DNA from: an uncultured Eubacterium sp.
GTDB taxonomy: Bacteria; Bacillota; Clostridia; Lachnospirales; Lachnospiraceae
DNA length: 18,210 nt
Reading direction: 5' to 3'
Assembly: GCA_910580075.1 (NCBI GenBank)
Contig: CAJTVR010000092.1
Location: 1 to 18,210, forward strand
In this document: piece by piece, positions 9,701 to 16,046 of the stretch
Position numbering within the stretch: position 1 is the first letter of the stretch
How the letters are laid out: each line of letters opens with the position of its first letter
The notes under the pieces: model-generated
The model's database searches: none
Seen by the model: the letters and a program-made list of their open reading frames with translations, nothing else
Told to the model about the DNA's origin: nothing
Made by a program: the position numbers and the translations under genes

Positions 9701-10785
9701 TGCTGCAGGTTATCATACGTCAGCTCTTTGATCTGGTCTCCGAGCCCCATCTGGGCCGCCCACTGCACAAAAGCCTCAAACTGTTCCGGATTTGCAAGCG
9801 CATCGTCAATGTCTGACGGAATTGTAATTCCAGCTAACTGTGCCGGCTGGGACAGGGCCGCATGAGCGGTCCCGAAAGCACCGTTAATTTCATTATATGT
9901 ATCCTCGATATGATTATCATCATAAGCTTTTTTTTCCGCTTCCAGCCCGGCTTTCGATGCACGCAGACTGGTCAGGTTTGCCTCATAGGCTGCTTTAGCA
10001 GCCTGGGCCTGGTCAAGCGCCAGACTTGCCTCTGCAAGCTGCCTGGATGTTTCTGACTGCTTTTTCTTCAAATCACTCTGCTTTTTTTCCAGTTCGCTTT
10101 TTGCATCGGCTAACTGCTTCTGGCCGTCTTCCAGCTGTGTCTGGGCATCTTCGATCTGTTTTCTGGCCTCTTTGAGTTTTTCATTTGTTTCATCCAGTAT
10201 TTTGTCATTGATTCTGTTAATCTTTTTTTCATTTAAGCGTACTTCTACTGTCTTTTCCACACTGCCGACTGCCGTAACGCTGGCTACGCCGTCCTGGCGT
10301 TCAAAATAAGGTTTAATCACCTCTTCAGTAAAATCGGAAATTTCGTAAATATCTTTCCCTTCATAGCTGACGGTTGTATACATCGTCGCCATCATATCCA
10401 TAGAAAGCTCCAGCAGATTCGGCGTGCCGCAGATTTCCGGCAGTTCCAGCTGATTCAGCTGTGCCGTTACTTTTACCATTGCAGAGTCCATATTTGTATC
10501 TTCCACAAATTCCAGCGTAATCATGCTGTAATTTTCTGCACTGACACTTGTAATATTCTCTACACCGGTAACCGTTCCGAGAGCCTGCTCCATCGGTGCC
10601 GTTACTTCACTTTCTACTTTTTCAGGACTTGCCCCTGGATCAGTTGTAATAATCATCAGATACGGAAGGCTCATATCCGGCAGCAGATCTGTTTTCATCC
10701 GCATCAGGCTGACCACTCCAATGACCATTACCGCAATCACCGCTACAAAAATTGTGAACGGCTTTTTTACACAATATTTCGTCAT
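6793..10785 (-). CDS. RND-family efflux transporter with large coiled-coil insertion
   Basis: A 1330-residue RND permease of the AcrB/SwrC type. Membrane segment 1 is at about 10-29; the porter signature KTDLLPDMSLPYLMI (31-45) and GASPEKVE follow. The block at 605-760 contains GMLVDNSIVVIENIYR (674-689), where Asp678 corresponds to a proton-relay acid and the usual second Asp is Asn679. The C-terminal half repeats the plan and has VVNNGIVFVDYVNQLR. It is about 300 residues longer than AcrB-type proteins. The excess lies at about 195-465: a Lys/Glu/Gln/Ala heptad-rich helix (195-300), a tip (300-365) and a returning helix (365-465), placed where the porter/docking subdomain of AcrB lies. In a Gram-positive cell this would project outward. 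No membrane-fusion adaptor or TolC gene is near. ATG 10785 is preceded by an AAGGAG site. It lies 49 nt after the PHP gene and 15 nt before the aspartokinase gene. The exported substrate is unknown. Confidence 0.93.
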   Translation of the reverse strand: MTKYCVKKPFTIFVAVIAVMVIGVVSLMRMKTDLLPDMSLPYLMIITTDPGASPEKVESEVTAPMEQALGTVTGVENITSVSAENYSMITLEFVEDTNMDSAMVKVTAQLNQLELPEICGTPNLLELSMDMMATMYTTVSYEGKDIYEISDFTEEVIKPYFERQDGVASVTAVGSVEKTVEVRLNEKKINRINDKILDETNEKLKEARKQIEDAQTQLEDGQKQLADAKSELEKKQSDLKKKQSETSRQLAEASLALDQAQAAKAAYEANLTSLRASKAGLEAEKKAYDDNHIEDTYNEINGAFGTAHAALSQPAQLAGITIPSDIDDALANPEQFEAFVQWAAQMGLGDQIKELTYDNLQQLSDVVTKRLPQIETGLANLETQILAVEQAVKQVNSQMDQIDQRYKEANSGSFDAAVSFASGDAQMANGLSGIESSEKELEGAKEELKEAKKQYRQSKKAALDNANISSLVNMDTLSQLVTAQDFSMPAGYIRDGKADSENQWLIKVGEHYDSVENLEEMLLCRLPGAGNVRMSDVADITVIDNAGENYAKTNGEEGILLSIFKGSTASTSDVAKTCEKAIEKLEKDYEGLSITAIMNQGDYITMFIDSILQSMISGALLAVLVLVLFFKDAKPTLVVAFSIPFSVLFAILIMYFSDISINIMTLAGLGLAIGMLVDNSIVVIENIYRIRNHGISAPRAAVQGAKQVAGPIISSTLTTVCVFLPMIFTTGMVAQLMVPFAMTISYALTASLIVALTVVPTAGSIILQNTKEKRYPWFEKIQEIYGTILGFCLKIKIIPLSLAILLLVICIRQVMQMGITMLPEMTGEQISVSVSVPEETEKEDAFRTADQVMEAVLSVDGVATVGAMDGSSTSSMLGAGAGGENFLNYSFAILLDEDIRDIHKIREISDKIEEASQGLDCEISVSSSAMGDMTAMMGSGLSLNIYGDSMEKLLEISGDVQKIVEQVEGFDNISNGQEDGAEEIHLIINKDKAMKKGLTVAQIYSTLSARLTTEKDSVTMSVGDTDMTVQIVDETELLNKDNLMEMELEASVPKEDGTTEEKIYKLGDFAEMQYGKGLASVSRENQSHYITVTADTMEGFNTTLLTRELNKKLRDFELEDGYTIEIGGESDQVNDMVSQMMQLMALGFLLIYLVMVAQFQSLLSPFIVLFTIPLAFTGGLLGLLAFKEQLSLMSLLGFTILMGTVVNNGIVFVDYVNQLRIGGMGRREALIATGKTRMRPILMTALTTILSMSMMIFSRQAGNSMGRGMAIVVVGGLLYATFMTLFIIPVMYDIFYRKQPHQVDVGDDDLDEILDEAQEYMRENEFHGIN

Positions 10786-10834
10786 TTTCCTTTCTCCTTA
10801 TTCTGCTTTGATTTCCCGGCTGAATTGTATTCCT

Positions 10835-11569
10835 TTACATTTCCTTTTTTTCACGCGCGCGGTTTTCTGCTATATATGCTTCAAAACGTTCCGCGTAATA
10901 GTTTAGTATCAGCTCCCTGGGAAAACCAGCTTCCTGTACTGCCGGCATGGAATGATCTGCATTAGCGACATCTGTCATATAATGCGCATCGCTGTTCATA
11001 ATGACTGGCACCTCATATTTTTCACACATCTTTAATATAGAAAGAATATTTTCTTTTACATTTTTCCTGGTCGGCGACCGCAGGGAATTATTGTTAATTT
11101 CCAAAAGTGTGTGATATTCTCTGGATGCCTGTACCAGCTGTTCATAATCCAGCGGGCAGTTACTGTCGTCCGGGTGGCCGATAATATCTATTTTAGGATT
11201 TTTCATAGCATTTATGACCGCTGCCGTATTCTGCTGCCTGGTTCCGATCGGATACAGATTTCCATGAATACTGGCAATCCGAAGGTCCAGCCTTTCCAGA
11301 ATCCTGTCCGGCAAATCAATAGTACCCTCATAGTCCATAATGTTCAGCTCCGCTCCAAGCATCAGCTTCACACCATACATTTCCCTTGGCACAACACGCA
11401 GATTCACAAAATAAAGATCGTCACATGTCCCAGGCATATTGTGTGCATGTTCTGTAATTCCCAGTATCTTAAGCCCCTTTTTCGAAGCTGCCCGGGCCAT
11501 TTCTGTTATTGTACCATAGGCGTGGCCGCTTGCTATTGTATGTGTATGCACATCCAGTTCGAATTTCAT
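10835..11569 (-). CDS. PHP-domain phosphatase (YcdX-like)
   Basis: A 244-residue PHP-family metal-dependent phosphatase. The full set of YcdX-type ligands for a trinuclear metal site can be placed: His8 and His10 (HTH), His16, His41 (ITEHAH), Glu74 (GAELN), His102 (SIHGN), His132 (GHPDD), Asp194 and His196 (NSDAH). This spacing matches the E. coli YcdX site almost residue for residue. The protein is cytoplasmic with no extra domain. Natural substrates of this family are not well settled; histidinol-phosphatase relatives are longer and differ in motif spacing. ATG 11569 has a GAGGA site about 8 nt upstream. A promoter lies at 11641-11669, making this the likely first gene of a PHP-RND-aspartokinase unit; only 49 nt separate it from the RND gene. 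Confidence 0.9.
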   Translation of the reverse strand: MKFELDVHTHTIASGHAYGTITEMARAASKKGLKILGITEHAHNMPGTCDDLYFVNLRVVPREMYGVKLMLGAELNIMDYEGTIDLPDRILERLDLRIASIHGNLYPIGTRQQNTAAVINAMKNPKIDIIGHPDDSNCPLDYEQLVQASREYHTLLEINNNSLRSPTRKNVKENILSILKMCEKYEVPVIMNSDAHYMTDVANADHSMPAVQEAGFPRELILNYYAERFEAYIAENRAREKKEM

Positions 11570-11640
11570 TGTTTTTCCTCTTCTTTCTTTTTCTATAAAA
11601 GTATGTGCTTATGATTATTTTTATGGTGTATTGCTTTAAT

Positions 11641-11669
11641 AATATACCGCATTTTGCAGGGTACGTCTA
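11641..11669 (-). promoter_or_regulatory. Probable promoter of the PHP-RND-aspartokinase unit
   Basis: Minus-strand TAGACG (11664-11669), 17-nt spacer, TATATT (11641-11646), about 70 nt before the PHP start. It is back to back with the TTGACA at 11675-11680 on the plus strand, only 5 nt away, so the two divergent units share a compact control region. Confidence 0.55.
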
Positions 11670-11674
11670 TTTTT

Positions 11675-11702
11675 TTGACAGGATTTTATAAAATATTAAG
11701 AT
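11675..11702 (+). promoter_or_regulatory. Upstream candidate promoter of the ATPase gene
   Basis: A perfect TTGACA (11675-11680), a 16-nt spacer and TAAGAT (11697-11702). The -10 is weaker than that of the second candidate at 11736-11765; both could be used. Confidence 0.45.
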
Positions 11703-11724
11703 ATCTGAAGGGAAAGTTTAGAAA

Positions 11725-11741
11725 TGTAAAAACATTTTACA
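11725..11741. promoter_or_regulatory. 17-bp palindromic operator candidate
   Basis: TGTAAAA-ACA-TTTTACA is a perfect 7+7 bp inverted repeat with a 3-nt centre. Its right half contains the -35 hexamer TTTACA of the promoter at 11736-11765, a classic repressor position. It does not match the Firmicutes operators I can recall (Rex, Fur/PerR/Zur, BirA, LexA, BlaI). Confidence 0.6.
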
Positions 11742-11765
11742 ATGCAGGCTCTGGCATGATATAGT
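11736..11765 (+). promoter_or_regulatory. Main candidate promoter of the ATPase gene
   Basis: TTTACA (11736-11741), an 18-nt spacer ending in TGA (extended -10), and TATAGT (11760-11765). It would give a leader of about 55 nt. The -35 lies inside the palindrome at 11725-11741. Confidence 0.6.
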
Positions 11766-11827
11766 TATAGCGGTAAAGAGATGCAGGAAACAGAAAAAAC
11801 GGATATCAGGAACAGGAGCGTTACAGT

Positions 11828-12544
11828 ATGAACAGACAGTTTATCCAGAGCATATCCATCAGCTGGGATAAAATCAGTAAAGACAGTTATCTTAGAAATA
11901 TTGAATCAATTCGCAGCCTTCACACGCTGCCGGTTACGAAACCTGTTACATTTTTTGCAGGAGAAAACGGCAGCGGAAAATCCACGCTGTTAGAGGCTGC
12001 TGCCATTGCATGCGGTTTTAATCCGGAAGGAGGCACAAAGAATTACAGTTTTTCTACCTATGATTCTCATTCACCGCTGCATGATGCGCTGCGTATTTCC
12101 AGAGGCGTGCGGACCCCGGGCTGGGGATATTTTTTAAGAGCGGAAAGCTTTTATAATGTGGCCTCAAAAGAAGAAGAATATGCAGATCCCTTGCACCCGT
12201 CAGAACATTTTCATGAAAAATCCCACGGTGAGAGTTTCCTTGCTGTCGCGCAAAAGCAGCTGCGGCCTGACGGGCTGTATTTTCTGGACGAACCGGAAGC
12301 TGCTCTGTCACCGCAGAGACAGTTAACACTTTTGCTTGAAATCTATGAATGTGCAAAACAGGATTCGCAGTTTTTTATCGTTACCCATTCTCCGATCCTG
12401 TTAGGACTCCCTGGCGCAGAGATTCTTTCCTTTGACGGCGGAAAGATTCATCCCTGTAAATATGAGGAAACGGACAGCTATCAGCTGACAGAGATGTTTA
12501 TCAATAATAGAAAACAGCTGCTGGAACGGCTGCTGGGCGAATAG
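11828..12544 (+). CDS. AAA family ATPase with ABC-type nucleotide-binding domain
   Basis: A 238-residue soluble ATPase. Walker A is GENGSGKST (45-53), the ABC-like signature SHGESFL is at 132-138, Walker B is LYFLDEPEAALS (150-161) and the H-loop is THSP (His187). This layout matches the small predicted ATPases of the COG3910 type, related to ABC ATPases and the RecF/OLD-like group; their role is not established. There is no membrane partner, nuclease or substrate-binding gene beside it, so it is not an ordinary ABC importer or exporter. The N-terminus (ISISWDKI) resembles the first strand of such ATPases. ATG 11828 has AGGAG (11814-11818) 9 nt upstream. It is a single-gene unit with its own promoters and terminator, and the palindrome at 11725 suggests regulated expression. 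Confidence 0.85.
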   Translation: MNRQFIQSISISWDKISKDSYLRNIESIRSLHTLPVTKPVTFFAGENGSGKSTLLEAAAIACGFNPEGGTKNYSFSTYDSHSPLHDALRISRGVRTPGWGYFLRAESFYNVASKEEEYADPLHPSEHFHEKSHGESFLAVAQKQLRPDGLYFLDEPEAALSPQRQLTLLLEIYECAKQDSQFFIVTHSPILLGLPGAEILSFDGGKIHPCKYEETDSYQLTEMFINNRKQLLERLLGE

Positions 12545-12555
12545 CATTGCAATGC

Positions 12556-12600
12556 GGAAAGAACTTGAAGCTGCCGCTTTGGTTCTTTCCTGTTTCTATT
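12556..12600 (+). terminator. Terminator of the ATPase gene
   Basis: GGAAAGAAC (12556-12564) pairs with GTTCTTTCC (12582-12590). The loop holds a second small stem, AAGC/GCTT. A T-rich tract follows. It begins about 11 nt after the stop codon. Confidence 0.8.
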
Positions 12601-12661
12601 GCCATTCTTATTTTAACAACCCAAACAGTATATAACCTTTTATCAGTTTCTGGTACTTAGT

Positions 12662-13762
12662 TTATTCTGCCCATTCGTAAAGAACAATTTTCTCATTATA
12701 TTGATCCCATCCTATTTTTTTGTCTGATTGAAGCCTGCCAATTACAATATAACTTTTTACTCCTTGTTTCTTTGCAAATGACTCTATTGCACTCATAGAA
12801 AAATTACCCTTTAAAACAAAGTCTTTGTATTCTCTTGCATTCATCAAAATATCTCTTGCATAAATATCTGCCTTTGCTTCAGCATCACTTTGTGTAGAAT
12901 TAAAATCAATAAATCTTTGATTTATATCACCATTAATAATATGACCGATTTCATGGAATAAAGTAAACCAGAATATATCCGCTCTTTTTTTCCTTATCGT
13001 CATACATAATATTAGTTTTTCATCTTCCGTCTTTTTTATAAATCCCTGTACTGGAGCACCCTTAAAATGTTTTACAATTTTAAAAGCTATGCCACATTGA
13101 GAAAAAATCTCTTCCAGCTTACCTTGAACTATATTTATACCTTCAAACATAAGTTTTTTTATATCAGGTATAAACCGCTTTAGCAGGGATATATTTAATT
13201 CCCCTGATACAGTTATTTTTTTTGTTACTAATTCACATATTCTTTGCCATGCATATAGGACATAAACATCTACATTAATATTAGTATTAACCTGCGCCCG
13301 GTATGCCGCATTATACGTTATTTTAGGAATAGCTGTCAGATTACTTACTGCTAAAACTTTACGCAAACGCAATATTCTTTCAGCTTCATTGGCATTTTCA
13401 TCTAATAGTTTTCTCGCCACAAAATATTCCATAATTTGTTTTAGTGGTTTTAAAACGGCTAATTCTTCTTCTGTAATATTGTTCACTTCTTCAAATTCCA
13501 AAAGTTCTCTATCATAATTTGCCTGGAGATTAATCCAAAAACCGGCATCAATCCCCAATGCGTACTCTAATTTTTTTGCAAATGCTACAGAAATATTTTT
13601 TTGTCCTTTTACAACCGTACTGATGTGCTTTTCTGTCATTCCTGTACGTACCGATAATTCCTTCTGGGACATTTCCCTGTCCCTTAATATTTCTGCCAAT
13701 GTTTCTCCAGGATGTATGATTAGGTCAGGGGATAATCCAATTATTCTTTGCTCTTTTGCCAT
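12662..13762 (-). CDS. HigA-type antitoxin fused to ImmA/IrrE metallopeptidase domain
   Basis: A 366-residue protein with two parts. Residues 10-75 form an XRE helix-turn-helix of the HigA kind (IHPGETLAEIL, then MSQKELSVRTGMTEKHIS), which in HigBA systems binds the toxin and the operator. Residues about 200-365 form an ImmA/IrrE (DUF955) zinc-peptidase domain with LFHEIGH (268-274; His270, Glu271, His274) and a likely third ligand in DAEAKAD (293-299). Between them is a helical linker. ATG 13762 is preferred because AAGGAG lies about 12 nt upstream with GGTGG closer; GTG 13798 would add 12 residues. The start overlaps the toxin gene by 38 nt, so the two are translated from one message. Base composition is AT-rich (three 60-base samples give 22-33% GC, against 47% in one RND-gene sample), suggesting acquisition. 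Fused HigA-ImmA proteins are known in Firmicutes; whether the peptidase acts on HigA itself, the toxin or something else is unknown. Confidence 0.87.
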   Translation of the reverse strand: MAKEQRIIGLSPDLIIHPGETLAEILRDREMSQKELSVRTGMTEKHISTVVKGQKNISVAFAKKLEYALGIDAGFWINLQANYDRELLEFEEVNNITEEELAVLKPLKQIMEYFVARKLLDENANEAERILRLRKVLAVSNLTAIPKITYNAAYRAQVNTNINVDVYVLYAWQRICELVTKKITVSGELNISLLKRFIPDIKKLMFEGINIVQGKLEEIFSQCGIAFKIVKHFKGAPVQGFIKKTEDEKLILCMTIRKKRADIFWFTLFHEIGHIINGDINQRFIDFNSTQSDAEAKADIYARDILMNAREYKDFVLKGNFSMSAIESFAKKQGVKSYIVIGRLQSDKKIGWDQYNEKIVLYEWAE

Positions 13763-14096
13763 GATAGTCCACCACTCCTTTAATTTGTACTGTATCACAG
13801 TTTTTTAATGATTCAGGTGATGTATCTCTTACAATTGGTTTAATCACCAGTCTCCAATTTGCAGTAACATGCACACCATAACAACCTTCCAGCCCTGTCA
13901 ATGAATGCGTTTTCCCCAGCCCTGTCATTTGAAATATATAAAAATTATCGGCCGCTTTTAATTGATCATATCTTTTTTTCACTGCACGGGTCAGTTCCGA
14001 ACCGATCAATTTCTTCATTAACCCCTTAGGCATTTGTATTTGACACAAATCTTCAAACAACTCTCTTACCGAATTATCTTCATATGTGATTTGCAA
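13725..14096 (-). CDS. HigB-like (RelE/ParE superfamily) toxin
   Basis: A 123-residue small basic protein upstream of and overlapping the HigA-type gene. The HigB/RelE pattern is visible in LKAADNFYIFQMTGLGKTHSLTGLEG (about 45-70), then YGVHVTANWRLVIKPI (73-88), which corresponds to the W.IRVN..WRI.F core of HigB. RelE-like toxins cleave mRNA on the ribosome; that role here is inferred from family and gene order (toxin first, as in higBA). The C-terminal tail (CDTVQIKGVVDYHGK) recurs, as I recall, in clostridial relatives. The start is TTG 14096, chosen because GAGGTGATC, a long match to the 16S anti-Shine-Dalgarno sequence, lies just before it; no in-frame ATG is near. The promoter is at 14165-14193. 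Confidence 0.82.
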   Translation of the reverse strand: MQITYEDNSVRELFEDLCQIQMPKGLMKKLIGSELTRAVKKRYDQLKAADNFYIFQMTGLGKTHSLTGLEGCYGVHVTANWRLVIKPIVRDTSPESLKNCDTVQIKGVVDYHGKRAKNNWIIP

Positions 14097-14143
14097 CAGA
14101 TCACCTCATTACCTTTTGTGTTTTGATCACCATCTCTTTATTT

Positions 14144-14161
14144 ATTACCCAAACGGTTAAT
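14144..14161. promoter_or_regulatory. Candidate operator of the toxin-antitoxin unit
   Basis: ATTACCCAAACGGTTAAT is an imperfect palindrome (ATTAnCCnnnnGGnTAAT) lying just downstream of the -10 of the toxin promoter, around the expected transcription start. It is a plausible HigA autoregulation site; this is inference. Confidence 0.45.
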
Positions 14162-14164
14162 TTT

Positions 14165-14193
14165 ATTATGACATTCTTTTTTTCCTATGTCAA
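14165..14193 (-). promoter_or_regulatory. Promoter of the toxin-antitoxin unit
   Basis: Minus-strand TTGACA (14188-14193), a 17-nt spacer and CATAAT (14165-14170): a near-consensus pair about 70 nt upstream of the toxin TTG start. Confidence 0.8.
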
Positions 14194-14301
14194 GCTACTA
14201 TTTATATTTCTAATAGAATCCTCCCTTCTGTCCTTTTCCAAAGTATACCACATTTTTACCTGGCAGTGAACGATACGTTTATGGTATTTTGTGATAATAT
14301 G

Positions 14302-14310
14302 TGATAAAAT
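14302..14310 (+). promoter_or_regulatory. Probable extended -10 promoter of the MATE gene
   Basis: TGATAAAAT (TG at 14302, TAAAAT 14305-14310) with a near-copy, TGATAATAT (14292-14300), 10 nt upstream. The -35 region is poor, so this would be an extended -10 type promoter. It would place transcription start near 14317 and leave a leader of about 185 nt. Confidence 0.4.
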
Positions 14311-14330
14311 AGCATAAGCATAAAAAGTCA

Positions 14331-14438
14331 GATATACCGCAGAAGACTGACGGGCATCAAAACTACAGCTGAAACTAATCTGCGGGATATCCGGCCCCGC
14401 AGCATTCGCCAGATGCCTGTACAGGCACACTGCCCGCA
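14331..14438 (+). ncRNA. Structured 5' leader of the MATE gene (possible riboswitch-like element)
   Basis: Several complementary blocks lie between the probable promoter and the MATE start. Stem A pairs 14331-14343 with 14379-14391 (12 of 13 bp). Stem B pairs CTGCGGG 14380-14386 with CCCGCAG 14396-14402. Stem C is the palindrome TGCCTGTACAGGCA 14414-14427. A long-range stem pairs CGGGCA 14351-14356 with TGCCCG 14431-14436. Stem A excludes stem B because they share 14380-14386; B, C and the long-range stem can coexist as a multi-branched fold. I see no intrinsic terminator after it and do not recognise a known riboswitch class. It was folded by eye only. Confidence 0.4.
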
Positions 14439-14462
14439 AACAAATAGAAAAGAAAACCTGAT

Positions 14463-14483
14463 TTAAACTTTGAATTAAACTTT
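14463..14483 (+). repeat. Direct repeat before the MATE ribosome binding site
   Basis: TTAAACTTT occurs twice with a 12-nt period (14463-14471, 14475-14483), just upstream of the Shine-Dalgarno at 14492. It may be a regulator site or simply an unstructured A/T-rich leader. Confidence 0.5.
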
Positions 14484-14502
14484 ACATACAGAAAGGAACT
14501 TC

Positions 14503-15837
14503 ATGACAGCTGATTTTTCACAGGGAAAGATATCTGAAAACATTATCAGGCAGGCAGTGCCACTGACTCTGGCACAGCTTGTACAGCTGCTATACAGTAT
14601 TGTTGACCGCATCTATATCGGGCATCTGCCCGGGGCCGGCAATATGGCGTTAACCGGAATCGGACTGACTTTTCCAGTGATTACGATTACAGCAGCTTTT
14701 ACAAATCTTTTTGGTACTGGCGGGACACCGTTATTTTCCATTGCCAGAGGCCGGAAAGAAGATCTTCGTGCCAGGCAGATTATGGGAAATGTATGTTCCC
14801 TGCTGCTTGGCTCCTCTGTGCTCCTGTTCCTTTTCTGCTCTCTGCTGCGAAAACCCATTCTGTACCTGTTTGGTGCAAGCGACGCTTCCTATATATATGC
14901 TGATGCATATCTGCAGATTTATATGACAGGTACTATATTTTCCATGCTGGCGTCCGGGATGAATGGTTTTATCAATGCCCAGGGATTCCCTGGAACCGGC
15001 ATGCTTACGACGATCATCGGTGCCGTATTGAATCTGGTGCTTGACCCTCTTTTCATTTTTACGCTGCATATGGGTGTGCGGGGAGCAGCGCTTGCTACAG
15101 TCATCAGCCAGGCTGTATCAGGAATCTGGGTCATCCGTTTTCTGACTGGAAAGAAAGCTCTGCTGCGTATTCAGAAAGCGGACCTGAAGCTGAACCCCGG
15201 GCTTGTCCGTGAAATTGTATCCCTCGGTACTTCGGGCTTTATTGTGCAGGCTACAAATGCACTTGTACAGATTGTCTGCAACACTTCTCTGCAGCATTAT
15301 GGCGGGGATTTGTATGTAGGCATTATGGCTGTGCTGAATTCTGTAAGAGAACTTTTATCCCTTCCCGTTATGGGTATTACAAACGGAAGCCAGCCTGTGC
15401 TTGGCTACAATTATGGTGCAAAACAGTTTTCCCGTGTCAAAGAAGGCATCCGCTTCACGGCTCTGATCGGAATTGCCTATACACTGGCTGCCTGGGGACT
15501 TGTGATGCTGATCCCGCACCAGCTGTTTTTTATATTTACCGACAGCACTGAAACCGCCTTATATGGTACCGGAGCATTGCAGATTTATTTTTTTGGATTT
15601 TGTTTTATGGCATTCCAGTTTACAGGGCAGTGTACGTTTCAGGCTCTTGGCTACGCAAAACGCTCCATTTTCTTTTCACTGTTTCGAAAAGCAATCATTG
15701 TTGTGCCTTTAACACTGCTTCTGCCGGCGGCCGGACTGGGCGTAAACGGCGTATTCTGGGCAGAACCTGTGTCGAATCTGATCGGCGGCCTTGCCTGTTT
15801 TACTACAATGTGGCTGACGGTATACCGCCGACTTTAG
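14503..15837 (+). CDS. MATE family efflux transporter
   Basis: A 444-residue, roughly 12-segment membrane protein of the multidrug and toxin extrusion family, DinF/MepA-like branch, which exports cationic drugs or metabolites using a Na+ or H+ gradient. The N-terminus has the typical IIRQAVPLTLAQLVQLLYSIVDRIYIGHL opening (residues 14-42), then GNMALTGIGLTFP (46-58) and the GTGGTPLFSIARG segment (72-84). The second half begins near residue 230 with the related LGTSGFIVQATNALVQIVCN pattern, and has the NGSQPVLGYNYGAKQ motif (about 295-309). Length is normal. ATG 14503 has an AAAGGA site 5-6 nt upstream. It is a single gene with a long structured leader and a terminator shared with metA. Substrate unknown. 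Confidence 0.92.
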   Translation: MTADFSQGKISENIIRQAVPLTLAQLVQLLYSIVDRIYIGHLPGAGNMALTGIGLTFPVITITAAFTNLFGTGGTPLFSIARGRKEDLRARQIMGNVCSLLLGSSVLLFLFCSLLRKPILYLFGASDASYIYADAYLQIYMTGTIFSMLASGMNGFINAQGFPGTGMLTTIIGAVLNLVLDPLFIFTLHMGVRGAALATVISQAVSGIWVIRFLTGKKALLRIQKADLKLNPGLVREIVSLGTSGFIVQATNALVQIVCNTSLQHYGGDLYVGIMAVLNSVRELLSLPVMGITNGSQPVLGYNYGAKQFSRVKEGIRFTALIGIAYTLAAWGLVMLIPHQLFFIFTDSTETALYGTGALQIYFFGFCFMAFQFTGQCTFQALGYAKRSIFFSLFRKAIIVVPLTLLLPAAGLGVNGVFWAEPVSNLIGGLACFTTMWLTVYRRL

Positions 15838-15955
15838 CATAGGTAAATCATGCTGTGGCCAGGCATTTTTGTAACACTGCGACCTGATTTTTGCTGCAGG
15901 GTATATACAGTCCCATAACGTGCCCCGCAGTGAGTCTGGTAATTATAATTAATAA

Positions 15956-15991
15956 AATCCCCGAACCGTGTTCCAGCACAGTCCGGGGATT
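15956..15991. terminator. Bidirectional terminator between MATE and metA
   Basis: AATCCCCG (15956-15963) pairs with CGGGGATT (15984-15991). The stem extends through A-T and C-G pairs and an inner GTG/CAC, with one mismatch. TTTTATTAATT follows on the minus strand (metA end) and CTTCTTT on the plus strand (MATE end). The 118 nt between the MATE stop and this hairpin show no gene. Confidence 0.85.
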
Positions 15992-16046
15992 CTTCTTTAC
16001 TTTTATACTGGCAAAGCACTGTCAATCCAGCAGCATATCCCTTTTC

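Noticed and set aside
11828..12544. ATPase plus the neighbouring toxin-antitoxin genes as one defence system
   Set aside because: The genes are convergent, separated by a terminator, differ in base composition, and the ATPase has no nuclease or effector partner.
12617..14161. Shared ACCCAAACnGT at both ends of the toxin-antitoxin islet as an integration duplication
   Set aside because: Only about 10 bases match and the flanks differ; there is no transposase, integrase or terminal inverted repeat, so chance is more likely.
14185..14439. An 84-codon minus-strand open frame in front of the MATE gene
   Set aside because: It starts with TTG, has no ribosome binding site, no recognisable protein pattern, and covers the structured leader and promoter of the plus-strand gene.
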